Shown piece after piece: positions 57,071 to 64,000 of a DNA stretch of 64,000 bases. Source of the DNA: JACCTU01 sp963769665 (GTDB taxonomy: Bacteria; Actinomycetota; Thermoleophilia; Gaiellales; Gaiellaceae); the NCBI GenBank assembly GCA_963769665.1, contig CAVYMQ010000003.1, positions 310,001-374,000 of the forward strand, in the 5' to 3' direction. Position numbers and translations under genes: made by a program. Under the pieces are notes generated by a model. The model made no database searches and had not been told where the DNA came from. It was given only the letters and a program-made list of their open reading frames with translations. Each line of letters opens with the position of its first letter. The first letter of the stretch is position 1.

Positions 57071-58742
57071 GCGGCTCCGAACGCTCGCGCGCTCCGAGCC
57101 CTGGATCGTTCTCGCGCCGCTGGTCGTGGCGCAGTGGGTCGTGCTCGCCGTGTTCGCGTTCACGGTGGAGCGGAACGGCTGGCTCTTCTACCAGGGCGGC
57201 GACCAGACGTGGTTCTACACCTCGGCCTGGGAGCTCGCGCACGGCCGCGTCCCCGAGACGCTCGTCGGCTACCTCTGGCCGTTCCTGCTCGCGCCGCTCG
57301 CGTTGCTCGCCGGGCCCGACTTCCTCGACGGCCTCCCGGTGATCATCCTGCTGCAGGTACTCGTGCTCGTGCCGGTCGCAGTGGTCTGCGCGTACTGGAT
57401 CGCGGCTCGCATCGGGGGACGGCTCCTCGGCTACTTCGCGGCGGCGGCGTGGATCGTGGCACCGTTCGCGGCGCAGCCGCTCTTCGTCGGGCGCTACCAC
57501 GAGCGTTGGAACGAGCAGACCTTGCCCCAGGCGCTCGGCTTCACGGCGCTCGGGGACTTCCCGTCGATGGTGCTGGTGATGGTCGCCGCAGTCTTCGTGC
57601 TGCGCGTCCTCGACGGCGCGGGACGGGGAGACGTCGTCGCCGCAGGCCTCGTTGCCGGGCTCGCGATCGCGTTGAAGCCGGCGAACGGGCTCTTCATCTT
57701 CGCACCGCTCGTCGCCTTCGCGTTCGCGCGCCGGTGGCGCGCCGTGCCCGAGTTCGGGGTCGCGCTGCTCCCGGCGCTGCTGACGCTCGCCGTGTGGAAG
57801 TACCGCGGGACCGGGATCTCGGTGCTCGCGCTCGACCCGACGGTGCTCGCGGCCGCGGCGGAGCCGCCTCCGCACCCGACGCAGCTGACGTGGTGGGAGC
57901 AGGTTCGAGACTTCGTGCCGCTCGACATCCACCAGTTGAACCACCAGTTCCTCGGCTTCCGCGAATACTTCTGGAGCGCGAGGCTGCTCGAGTTCATCCC
58001 GATCGCCGGCGCAATCGCGGTCGCGCGTCGCTCGATCCCGAAGGCCGCGTTCTTCGTCGTCTGGCTCGCCGCGTTCTTCGTCGTCAAGGGCTCGTCGCCC
58101 TCGGTGAGCGTGGAGACGGCGACGATCTGGCGGCTGCTGATGCCGGCTTGGCCCGCGTACTTCTTCCTCGCGATCTCGATCCCGCTGCTCGTGCCCGTGT
58201 GGGGCGCGCGCCTTCCGGAGCGGTTTCCCGCGCCGTTGCGCGTCGTGCGCTGGCCACGCCGCGCGCTCATCCCGGTTGCGATCCTGCTCGCGATCCCCCT
58301 GATCGGCTCGGCGTTGCTGCCGCCGTCGAAGGGCCAGGGGGCGGCGAAGCTGCCGCTGCAGTCGCTCTTCGTCCCCGTCGACCAGGACGTCGACCTGGCG
58401 GTCGCTCCGGTCGAAGGCGGGCTCGACCTCACCTGGGACGCGCCGAAGCCGCGCGCCGCGGACTCGTTCTTCATCGTCTACCGCTCGCCGCTCGAGTACA
58501 CGCTGTCCGAGGGCGACCCCCGCGTGATCCGGCAGGGGAAGCTCTGCGAGCCGACCGGACATGCTCCCCGGTGCACGATCGAGATGGAGGAGGTCGGCCG
58601 CACGCGAACCTCGCGGTTCGTCGACCGCGTCGGACCCGGACAGTGGACGTACCGGATCGGGACCGCGGCGAACTGGATGGACGACGAGAGCCGCGGCGAT
58701 CCGTTCCTGATCTCGCGGCCGCTCAACGTCAGTGTCCAGTAG
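57057..58742 (+). CDS. GT-C-like membrane protein with C-terminal Ig/fibronectin-like part
   Basis: A 561-aa protein with about ten hydrophobic segments, then a soluble C-terminal region from about residue 440. FYQGGDQTWFYTSAWELAHGRVPETLVGYLWP after the first helix has the Asp-rich and aromatic loop of GT-C enzymes, and GRYHERWNEQTLPQALGFTALGDFPSMVL follows. The end, GGLDLTWDAPKPRAADSFFIVYRSP and later WTYRIGTAANW, reads like a fibronectin type III module. Probably a lipid-sugar dependent transferase at the outer face. ATG at 57057 lies inside fcl. Confidence 0.75.
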   Translation: MQAAERLRTLARSEPWIVLAPLVVAQWVVLAVFAFTVERNGWLFYQGGDQTWFYTSAWELAHGRVPETLVGYLWPFLLAPLALLAGPDFLDGLPVIILLQVLVLVPVAVVCAYWIAARIGGRLLGYFAAAAWIVAPFAAQPLFVGRYHERWNEQTLPQALGFTALGDFPSMVLVMVAAVFVLRVLDGAGRGDVVAAGLVAGLAIALKPANGLFIFAPLVAFAFARRWRAVPEFGVALLPALLTLAVWKYRGTGISVLALDPTVLAAAAEPPPHPTQLTWWEQVRDFVPLDIHQLNHQFLGFREYFWSARLLEFIPIAGAIAVARRSIPKAAFFVVWLAAFFVVKGSSPSVSVETATIWRLLMPAWPAYFFLAISIPLLVPVWGARLPERFPAPLRVVRWPRRALIPVAILLAIPLIGSALLPPSKGQGAAKLPLQSLFVPVDQDVDLAVAPVEGGLDLTWDAPKPRAADSFFIVYRSPLEYTLSEGDPRVIRQGKLCEPTGHAPRCTIEMEEVGRTRTSRFVDRVGPGQWTYRIGTAANWMDDESRGDPFLISRPLNVSVQ

Positions 58743-59079
58743 GGCCGCGTTCGCCGCGGCAGCCGCCGCCGTGCTCGCGGTCGCGGCCGTGCCGTGGTCC
58801 GACGGCCCGTTTCGGCGTCTCGCGGGCGGGGACGGCGACGGGCCCGACCCGACGTTCGACGTCGAGCTCGACGCAGCTGCTCTTCGCGCGGCTGCGCCTC
58901 TGATCGGCGACTCGGACTACTTCACCGAGTGGCCCGGCGGGTCGCCGCTGCAGCAGGGGAACCTCAAGGCGGCCGGGCAGCTGTACTTCGCCCGCGGGCT
59001 CCCGGTGCTCGAACGCCCTCGAGCCGAGTGGATCGTCGTCGCCCGCGACGGGCGCGTCGCAGTGTTGCGCCGGCGATGA
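58732..59079 (+). CDS. Small exported hypothetical protein
   Basis: A 115-aa protein with an Ala-rich hydrophobic N terminus (FAAAAAAVLAVAAVPW) that could be a signal anchor. The rest is soluble: DVELDAAALRAAAPLIGDSDYFTEWPGGSPLQQGNLKAAGQLYFARGLPVLERPRAEWIVV. GTG at 58732 overlaps the upstream membrane protein by 11 nt and its stop overlaps the next gene (ATGA). The tight coupling to two membrane proteins suggests a shared complex. Unknown family. Confidence 0.65.
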   Translation: MSSRAAFAAAAAAVLAVAAVPWSDGPFRRLAGGDGDGPDPTFDVELDAAALRAAAPLIGDSDYFTEWPGGSPLQQGNLKAAGQLYFARGLPVLERPRAEWIVVARDGRVAVLRRR

Positions 59080-60386
59080 GCCTCGTCGCCGGCGTTCTCG
59101 TCCTCAACGCGGCGTTCCTCGCCGCCGGCTACGCGCTGCTCGGGCCCGAACGGTGGCGCCCTTCCTGGGCGGGGGTCGCGTTGCTCGTCGGCGCCGGGAG
59201 CGTCGGGATGCTCGTCTTCTTCGCGACGATCGTCGGCCTGCACGCGAGCCTTGCGGTCGCCGCGATCGTGACTGCGGTGCTCGTCGTCGGCGGGTTCCTC
59301 TTCTGGCGACGCAACCCGGCGCAGGCGGTGCCGAGCCAGTTGCGAGCAATCGGCCCGTTGACCGCAGCCGCGTTCGGCGTGATCGCCGCGGTGTGCGTCG
59401 TCGGCATCGTCGGCGGCTTTCGCTCCACTCCGTGGCTCGACGACGTATGGGGGATCTGGCTCCCGAAGGGCCTGGCGCTCTGGCACCACGGACTCGACGA
59501 GCGGCTGTTCGCGCCGAGCGGCGAGTACGTGACGTTCGGCGTGCCGGACTATCCGCTGTGGTGGTCGGTGGTCACGAGCCTCGACGTGCAGGCCGTGGGC
59601 GGCCTCGACGTGCGCGTCGTCTGCGCGCAGCTCGCGTTGCTGACGGTCGCGTTCGTCGGGGCCGCCGCGCGGCTGCTCTGGGACTGCGTCCGGCCGCCGG
59701 TGCTGGCCGGGTCGCTGCTCCTGCTCGTCCTGTCCCCCGAGCTGTGGCGGCACGTTCAGGGCGGCGTCGCCGACCTCCCGCTCGCGATCTACCTCGGGCT
59801 CGCGCTGCTGGCCGCCGCGCGGTGGCTGCGGACGCGCGAGCCGTTCCTCCTCGCGCTCGCCGGGCTTGCGCTCGCCGTCGCGTTGCAGATCAAGACCGAG
59901 GCGCTCGTCGAGGTGGCAGCGCTCGTCGTAGTCGGGGCGCTCTTCTTCGCACGGCGGTTCCTCTGGCTCGCGCTCGCACTCCTCGCGGCGCTCCCGTGGC
60001 TCGCGTGGCGGTGGCTGCACGACGTGCCGAGCCGTGCCGAGCTCGACCTGACGCGCGTCGAGCGCGTTCCCGACGCAGCTCGAGCTGTCGCCGAGCACCT
60101 CTTCGACCCGACGGAGTGGCTCGTCCTCGTCCCACTCGCGATCGTGCTCGCGCTGCTCGCGCGAAAACCGAAGATGCTGCTCGTGCCCGGAGCGCTGCTC
60201 GCTGTCGTCCTCGTCGCGTACTGGATCGACCGCGACGAGATCGGCTACGTGCTCGCGACGTCCGCGTACCGCGTGATCGACCCGATCGTGCTAAGCGTTG
60301 CGGTGCTGATCCCGCTCCTCGCGGAATCGTTCCTCCAGCAGCGCGAGTCGCTGCGCGAGGATGGTGCTCTGGTCGGAGAGCCGTGA
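59076..60386 (+). CDS. Polytopic membrane protein, GT-C-like
   Basis: A 436-aa membrane protein with about ten hydrophobic segments. GGFRSTPWLDDVWGIWLPKGLALWHHGLDERLF lies in the first large loop, with the LDD motif that GT-C glycosyltransferases use near the catalytic site, and DVPSRAELDLTRVERVPDAARAVAEHLFDPTEW in a later loop. No named family is certain. ATG at 59076 overlaps the previous stop by 4 nt. The last 96 nt overlap the convergent DUF2304 gene, so one of the two ends may be mis-set or transcription collides here. Confidence 0.75.
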   Translation: MSLVAGVLVLNAAFLAAGYALLGPERWRPSWAGVALLVGAGSVGMLVFFATIVGLHASLAVAAIVTAVLVVGGFLFWRRNPAQAVPSQLRAIGPLTAAAFGVIAAVCVVGIVGGFRSTPWLDDVWGIWLPKGLALWHHGLDERLFAPSGEYVTFGVPDYPLWWSVVTSLDVQAVGGLDVRVVCAQLALLTVAFVGAAARLLWDCVRPPVLAGSLLLLVLSPELWRHVQGGVADLPLAIYLGLALLAAARWLRTREPFLLALAGLALAVALQIKTEALVEVAALVVVGALFFARRFLWLALALLAALPWLAWRWLHDVPSRAELDLTRVERVPDAARAVAEHLFDPTEWLVLVPLAIVLALLARKPKMLLVPGALLAVVLVAYWIDRDEIGYVLATSAYRVIDPIVLSVAVLIPLLAESFLQQRESLREDGALVGEP

Positions 60387-60659
60387 GATCACGGTCGAGT
60401 AGTGCAGCAGCACGAGCAGGATGAAGAGGATCCCGACCGCGAAGAGGATCGCCGGCGGGTAGCCGCTGATCCCGAACCAACCGGCGATCGTGTTCAGGCC
60501 GCCCCGCCAGATCGAGAGCACGAGCAAGACGACGCCGGTCAGCAGCCAGAGCAGCGCGTAGCGCTCGCGCAGCCGCCGCGAGCGGATCAGCTCGAAGACG
60601 ACGAGCAGCAGGAGCACCGAGGCGATCGCCGCCGCGATCGAGACGCGAAGCGGGGTCAA
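60291..60659 (-). CDS. DUF2304 membrane protein
   Basis: A 122-aa protein with three hydrophobic segments and a charged C-terminal helix (STILAQRLALLEERFREERDQ). The order helix, RSRRLRERYALLWLLTGVVLLVLSIW, helix, VLLHYSTVISRLSDQ matches DUF2304 proteins, which are usually encoded beside dolichol-phosphate-type GT2 genes and may assist membrane glycosylation. TTG at 60659 overlaps the GT2 stop by 4 nt (TTGA). It overlaps the convergent membrane gene by 96 nt. Confidence 0.85.
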   Translation of the reverse strand: MTPLRVSIAAAIASVLLLLVVFELIRSRRLRERYALLWLLTGVVLLVLSIWRGGLNTIAGWFGISGYPPAILFAVGILFILLVLLHYSTVISRLSDQSTILAQRLALLEERFREERDQHRNA

Positions 60660-61384
60660 TCGAGTGGAACCGCCTTGCGCCGGAAGAGCGCGACGAAGAT
60701 CGCGAGCACGACCTTGACCATGTAGTAGACCGAGCGCAGCGTGGTGATCGACGAGCGGCCGCTCTCGCGCGCACGCATCTTGACCGGGACCTCTTGCAGT
60801 CGCAGGCGGTGCTTGAAGACCATCACCGTCGCCTCGGCCTCCGGGTAGTCGTGCGGGTAATCCGCGGCGAACAGCCGAATGCCCAACCGGTTCGCGGCCT
60901 GGAACCCCGACGTCGGATCGGTGATGCGCTGCCGCGTCAGCGCGGAGACGATCCACGCGAGCAGGCGGATCCCCGCACGCCGGGACCTCGAGGAGCGATA
61001 CCCGTCGCCGCCGATGAACCGTGACCCCACGGCGACGTCCGCCTCGTCGGCGAGCACCGGGCGCAGGATCGCGTCGAGCTCGGCCGGGTCGTGCTGGCCG
61101 TCGCCGTCGGCGCGGACGGCGACGTCGAACCCCTGCTCCCACGCGTAGCGGAAGCCGGTCTGCACGGCGCCGCCGATGCCGAGGTTGAACGGCAGCGAGA
61201 TCACCTTGGCTCCTGCAGACCTGGCGATGTCCGCGGTGCGGTCGGTCGAGCCGTCGTCGACGACGACGACGCGAAGCTCCGGGTCGTAGGCCAGCAGCTC
61301 GCCGACGACACCTGCGATCGACGCTTCCTCGTTGAAGGCGGGCACGATCGCGACGCGCCGACGCGCCTCGAGGACCTCGGTCAC
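60656..61384 (-). CDS. Family 2 glycosyltransferase, polyprenyl-phosphate sugar synthase type
   Basis: A 242-aa GT-A enzyme. VAIVPAFNEEASIAGVVGELL, VVVVDDGSTDRTADIARSAGAKVISLPFNLGIGGAVQTGFRYA and DGDGQHDPAELDAIL are the DPM1/GtrB motifs, the last with the metal-binding DGD. ITDPTSGFQAANRLG is also typical. It transfers a sugar from a nucleotide donor to polyprenyl phosphate, supplying the GT-C enzymes. The C-terminal hydrophobic stretch (YYMVKVVLAIFVALFRRK) suggests membrane attachment. GTG at 61384 overlaps the previous stop. Confidence 0.93.
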   Translation of the reverse strand: MTEVLEARRRVAIVPAFNEEASIAGVVGELLAYDPELRVVVVDDGSTDRTADIARSAGAKVISLPFNLGIGGAVQTGFRYAWEQGFDVAVRADGDGQHDPAELDAILRPVLADEADVAVGSRFIGGDGYRSSRSRRAGIRLLAWIVSALTRQRITDPTSGFQAANRLGIRLFAADYPHDYPEAEATVMVFKHRLRLQEVPVKMRARESGRSSITTLRSVYYMVKVVLAIFVALFRRKAVPLD

Positions 61385-62586
61385 GCGACCGTCTCGCGGA
61401 CGCCGAGCCCGATCAAATCGAGCAGGCGACGCGCACGATGCGCATACGTGTGCTCGTCGAGAGCCCGCTCGCGCGCGCGGGCGCCGAGCTCCTCCGCTGC
61501 GCCGGGATCCCCGAGCAGCTCGCGGTAGGCGGCGGTCGCACCGTCGGCGTCCTCGACCACGAGGAGCTCGCGGCCCGGCTCGAACCACGTCTCGATCCCG
61601 TCGTGCGGGTTCGAGACGATCGCCGCGCCCGCCATCGCGAGCTCGAACGGGCGTGCGGTCGACGACGCCCGCACGGTGGCGTGCGCGCGGCGCGTCACGT
61701 TGAGCGCGACGCGCGACGACGAGATCGCGCGGTTGAACGCGTTGAACGGGATCACGCCGAGCGAGCGAGCGCGGCCCACGTCGCCCTGGAAGTCTTCGCC
61801 GCCGAGCGCGAAGTCCACGTCCGGCAGGCGGCGCGACGGCTCGCCCACGAGTTCGCGCATCCACTCGCGCCGGAACTTGTCGCCGTAGCCGTAGAAGAAG
61901 ACGTCGTGCGCCTTCTCGACCGGCAGCGGCTTGAAGAGCTCCGGGTCGGCCGCCCAGAAGAGCGCCTCGGCACGGCGCGCGCCGAGCTCGCGCAGGCGGT
62001 CGAGCCCGCCCTCCGAGTTCGAGACGACGAGGTCGTACTCGCCCGGGTCGGCGCCGTAGTAGTAGTTGAAGCCGGTGTCCATGCCGCCGAACTCGGGCAG
62101 GCTCATCGGAACGTCGCCGTCGTAGAAGACGACGGGCACGCCGAAGCGCTCGCGAAGCGCCGTCGGTATGCCACGAAGGTGCGACATCGGCACCGTGAAG
62201 ACGAGCACCGCGTCGACGTCGCCCTCGCGCTCGAGGATCCGCTCGATGTGTCGCTGCCAGCGCGGCGTGACCCAGCGCCACACCACTTCCCTGACGAGCC
62301 GGTCGGTGTCGCCCGGATCGGATTCCTCACGCCGGAGGTACCGATCGCCCTTCAGCCGCGCCCACGTGTCGCGCGCGCGCGCGAAGCTCTCGCCCTCGAG
62401 GTAGGCGGGGTTCGGCGCGGTGCGCCACCACGGCGACTCGACCGCTCGGCCGCGGTACGGCGTCACGATCAGGTCGACGCCGACCTCGTAGAGGCCTTTC
62501 CACAGCTGCCACCACGCGGGCGTGCAGCCGTACCGGAAGTCGAGATCGATCGCCGAGGCGACCGCGAGGATCTTCGGGGCCCTCAC
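61381..62586 (-). CDS. GT-B glycosyltransferase of the CgeB/spore-maturation-like type
   Basis: A 401-aa GT-B-like enzyme. The start ILAVASAIDLDFRYGCTPAWWQLWKGLYEVGVDLIVTPYRG, then GVPVVFYDGDVPMSLPEFGGMDTGFNYYYGADPGEYDLVVSNSEGGLDRLRELG, and the C-terminal STARPFELAMAGAAIVSNPHDGIETWFEPGRELLVV are similar to CgeB/glycosyltransferase family 1 group 2 proteins. Donor and acceptor unknown. GTG at 62586; CAAAAT lies 8 nt upstream. It is the first gene of a three-gene unit with the GT2 and DUF2304 genes, all joined by 4-nt overlaps. Confidence 0.85.
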   Translation of the reverse strand: MRAPKILAVASAIDLDFRYGCTPAWWQLWKGLYEVGVDLIVTPYRGRAVESPWWRTAPNPAYLEGESFARARDTWARLKGDRYLRREESDPGDTDRLVREVVWRWVTPRWQRHIERILEREGDVDAVLVFTVPMSHLRGIPTALRERFGVPVVFYDGDVPMSLPEFGGMDTGFNYYYGADPGEYDLVVSNSEGGLDRLRELGARRAEALFWAADPELFKPLPVEKAHDVFFYGYGDKFRREWMRELVGEPSRRLPDVDFALGGEDFQGDVGRARSLGVIPFNAFNRAISSSRVALNVTRRAHATVRASSTARPFELAMAGAAIVSNPHDGIETWFEPGRELLVVEDADGATAAYRELLGDPGAAEELGARARERALDEHTYAHRARRLLDLIGLGVRETVA

Positions 62587-62606
62587 CGCGCCCGATTTTG
62601 CCCGAG

Positions 62607-63332
62607 TCAGCGGCTGTGCCCCGTAAAGACTTTGGTCACGTACGGGAACTCGAACGTCCCCGGCGGAGCAAGTGCACGGACGCGCTCGAGCAACTCGGCG
62701 CGCTCGTCCTCGGGAAGCGCCGCAATGAAGCTCACGGACTGAGCGCGCGCGACGAGGCCGTCGGCGTCGAGCATCTGGACGTGCCGAAACTCGTGCTCCG
62801 CGTACCCAGCGAAGAGCGGTGAGTCCGCGAGAGAGCTCGCGTAGCTCTGCATCTCCGGGTAGTCGCCGCCACGGTAATCGCGGATGAGCTCGGCGTAGCG
62901 CTGATGAACAGGCTGCGAATGGTCGCGGAGATTCCAAACGAGCGCCGCGAGACCGCCCGGCCGTAGCACGCGGTGCACCTCCGCGAGCGCAGGCTCGGGG
63001 TCGAACCAGTGGAATGCCTGCGCGATGGTCACCGCGTCGACCGTGGCGTCGGCGAGCGGGATCGCCTCGGCCGTCCCCTCCACGACCACGGCCTCGGGGA
63101 GCGCGCTCGCGAGGAGCTCACGCATTCCGCGCAACGGTTCGATTGCCGATACTCGAAATCCGCGGGACACGAGGTCGCGCGTCAGCTTGCCCGTCCCAGC
63201 GCCGAGGTCGACGACGTGCGATCCCGGCGCGAGGGCGAGCGTGTCGAGCACTTCCGGCGGATATCCCGGCCGAGCACGCTCGTAGACGTCGGCCACGGAG
63301 TCGAACGCTCGCGCGGTCGGGTGGATGCTCAG
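62607..63332 (-). CDS. SAM-dependent methyltransferase, CTG start
   Basis: A 241-aa class I methyltransferase. HVVDLGAGTGKLTRDLVSRGFRVSAIEPLRGM holds motifs I and II, AEAIPLADATVDAVTIAQAFHWFDPEPAL motif IV, VLRPGGLAALVWNLRD motif V. Homologues begin with a HPTARAFDxxAxxYERxRPGYP run, present here as LSIHPTARAFDSVADVYERARPGYPPEVL. The only start that keeps it is CTG at 63332, which overlaps the sugar transferase stop as CTGA; GTG lies later, inside the conserved run. Coupled with the initiating sugar transferase upstream. Confidence 0.88.
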   Translation of the reverse strand: MSIHPTARAFDSVADVYERARPGYPPEVLDTLALAPGSHVVDLGAGTGKLTRDLVSRGFRVSAIEPLRGMRELLASALPEAVVVEGTAEAIPLADATVDAVTIAQAFHWFDPEPALAEVHRVLRPGGLAALVWNLRDHSQPVHQRYAELIRDYRGGDYPEMQSYASSLADSPLFAGYAEHEFRHVQMLDADGLVARAQSVSFIAALPEDERAELLERVRALAPPGTFEFPYVTKVFTGHSR

Positions 63333-64000
63333 TACGCGCCTCTGCGCCCGAAGACCGCCGGGATCGTCTTCAGCAGGATCGTCACATCGAGCCAGATCGA
63401 CCAGTTCTCCAGGTAGTAGAAGTCCAGCCGCACCAGGTCGTCGAACGTGAGCTCCGAGCGGCCGGAGATCTGCCAGAGGCCGGTGATCCCCGGCAGCACG
63501 AGGTAGCGCTTGCGGTGCCACGGCTCGAGCAGGTGGTAGTCGCGGATCGGCAGGGGGCGCGGGCCGACGAGGCTCATCTCGCCGCGCAACACGTTCAACG
63601 CCTGCGGGACCTCGTCGAGCGAGAGCGCGCGCAGCAGCGCACCCACGCGCGTCACGCGGGGATCGTCGCGGATCTTGAACAGCGGCCCCGAGGCCTCGTT
63701 CTGCGTCTCGAGCGAGTCCTGCAGGTGCTCGGCGCCCGCATGCATCGTCCGGAACTTGATCATCCCGAACTCGCGCTCGCCGAGCCCGATCCTCCGGTCG
63801 CGATACAAGACTGGCCCGCGTGAGTCGAGCTTGATCGCGGCCGCGATGAGCAGCCAGATGGGCAGCCCGACGATGAAGACGATCGACGAGACCGCGAGGT
63901 CGAAGAGCCGCTTCGTCGCCCAGTCAACGCCCGCGAACACCGGCGGGCGCAGCTCGAAGAGCGGGACCGCCTGGCCCGGGACGTACTCGGCGCGCTGCGT
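63329..64000 (-). CDS. WbaP-type polyprenyl-phosphate sugar-1-phosphate transferase, partial
   Basis: The C-terminal 223 residues of a bacterial sugar transferase; the gene continues beyond the right edge, where the frame reads TQRAEYVPGQAVPLFELRPPVFAGVDWATKRLFDLAVS. Visible catalytic blocks are the single membrane hairpin SSIVFIVGLPIWLLIAAAIKLDSRGPVLYRDRRIG, FGMIKFRTMHAGAE, LSLDEVPQALNVLRGEMSLVGPRPL and ITGLWQISGRSELTFDDLVRLDFYYLENWS. It starts repeat-unit assembly by moving a hexose-1-phosphate to undecaprenyl phosphate. The upstream part probably holds the extra membrane helices of full WbaP. Confidence 0.93.
   Translation of the reverse strand, partial: TQRAEYVPGQAVPLFELRPPVFAGVDWATKRLFDLAVSSIVFIVGLPIWLLIAAAIKLDSRGPVLYRDRRIGLGEREFGMIKFRTMHAGAEHLQDSLETQNEASGPLFKIRDDPRVTRVGALLRALSLDEVPQALNVLRGEMSLVGPRPLPIRDYHLLEPWHRKRYLVLPGITGLWQISGRSELTFDDLVRLDFYYLENWSIWLDVTILLKTIPAVFGRRGAY

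Noticed and set aside
1..64000. CRISPR arrays, insertion sequences, prophage, integrons, tRNA or rRNA genes
   Set aside because: No repeated spacers, transposase or integrase proteins, terminal repeats or recognisable RNA genes were seen on either strand.

Overview
The window is very GC-rich, densely packed chromosomal DNA with no phage, insertion sequence, CRISPR array, tRNA or rRNA that I could recognise. A complete coenzyme F420 tail-assembly operon (cofC-cofD-npdG-cofE), a mycobacterial-type LexA box in front of dinB, heavy use of GTG starts, many 4-nt start/stop overlaps and apparently leaderless genes point to an actinobacterium. A deep-branching soil lineage such as Thermoleophilia is my inference from the general gene content; no taxonomic marker was compared.

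Region 1 (1-24.7 kb) is mostly housekeeping and stress genes in short transcription units: a cut nucleotide cyclase, an SOS-linked dinB-ycaQ pair, a secreted vanadium-haloperoxidase-like protein, a tandem-GAF histidine kinase, an aminotransferase, a cold-shock/IF-1 cluster (csp, infA, divergent cold-shock protein), two paralogous PAS-LuxR regulators around a potassium channel gene, a primary-type sigma factor, a secreted HExxH protein, a dienelactone hydrolase, an FAD-linked oxidase, a stand-alone OLD-family ATPase/TOPRIM protein, pdxH, and an ArsR-SRPBCC fusion behind two palindromic operators.

Region 2 (24.7-32.6 kb) is cofactor metabolism: the F420 operon, a divergent PolX/PHP gene that carries an apparent one-base frameshift, and hemE-hemH. 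The heme genes run by 4-nt overlaps straight into wzt, the ATPase of a polysaccharide ABC exporter.

Region 3 (32.6-64 kb) is a large cell-surface polysaccharide locus: wzm, a WecA-like/Rossmann fusion protein, three large GT-C-like membrane proteins and further polytopic membrane proteins, about ten soluble glycosyltransferases, five methyltransferases in or beside it, gmd and fcl for GDP-L-fucose, a third SDR enzyme, a MurJ/Wzx-type flippase, a DUF2304 protein and, running off the right end, a WbaP-type sugar transferase. Both ABC-type and flippase-type export parts are present, as are two kinds of initiating transferase. Two secreted beta-sandwich proteins (one with a lamin-tail domain) sit in the middle.

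Gene expression signals stand out. Many first genes of transcription units have a TANNNT-like -10 box ending 6-7 nt before the start codon, which predicts leaderless mRNAs. Inside operons, genes are joined by ATGA, GTGA, TTGA and, at three junctions, CTGA overlaps. The sigma factor probably starts at CTG, and the IF-1 gene appears to start at ATC. No single undescribed defence or metabolic system is evident; the most novel signals are these start-codon features, the inactive-looking polymerase site of PolX, the WecA fusion and the heme/exporter coupling.
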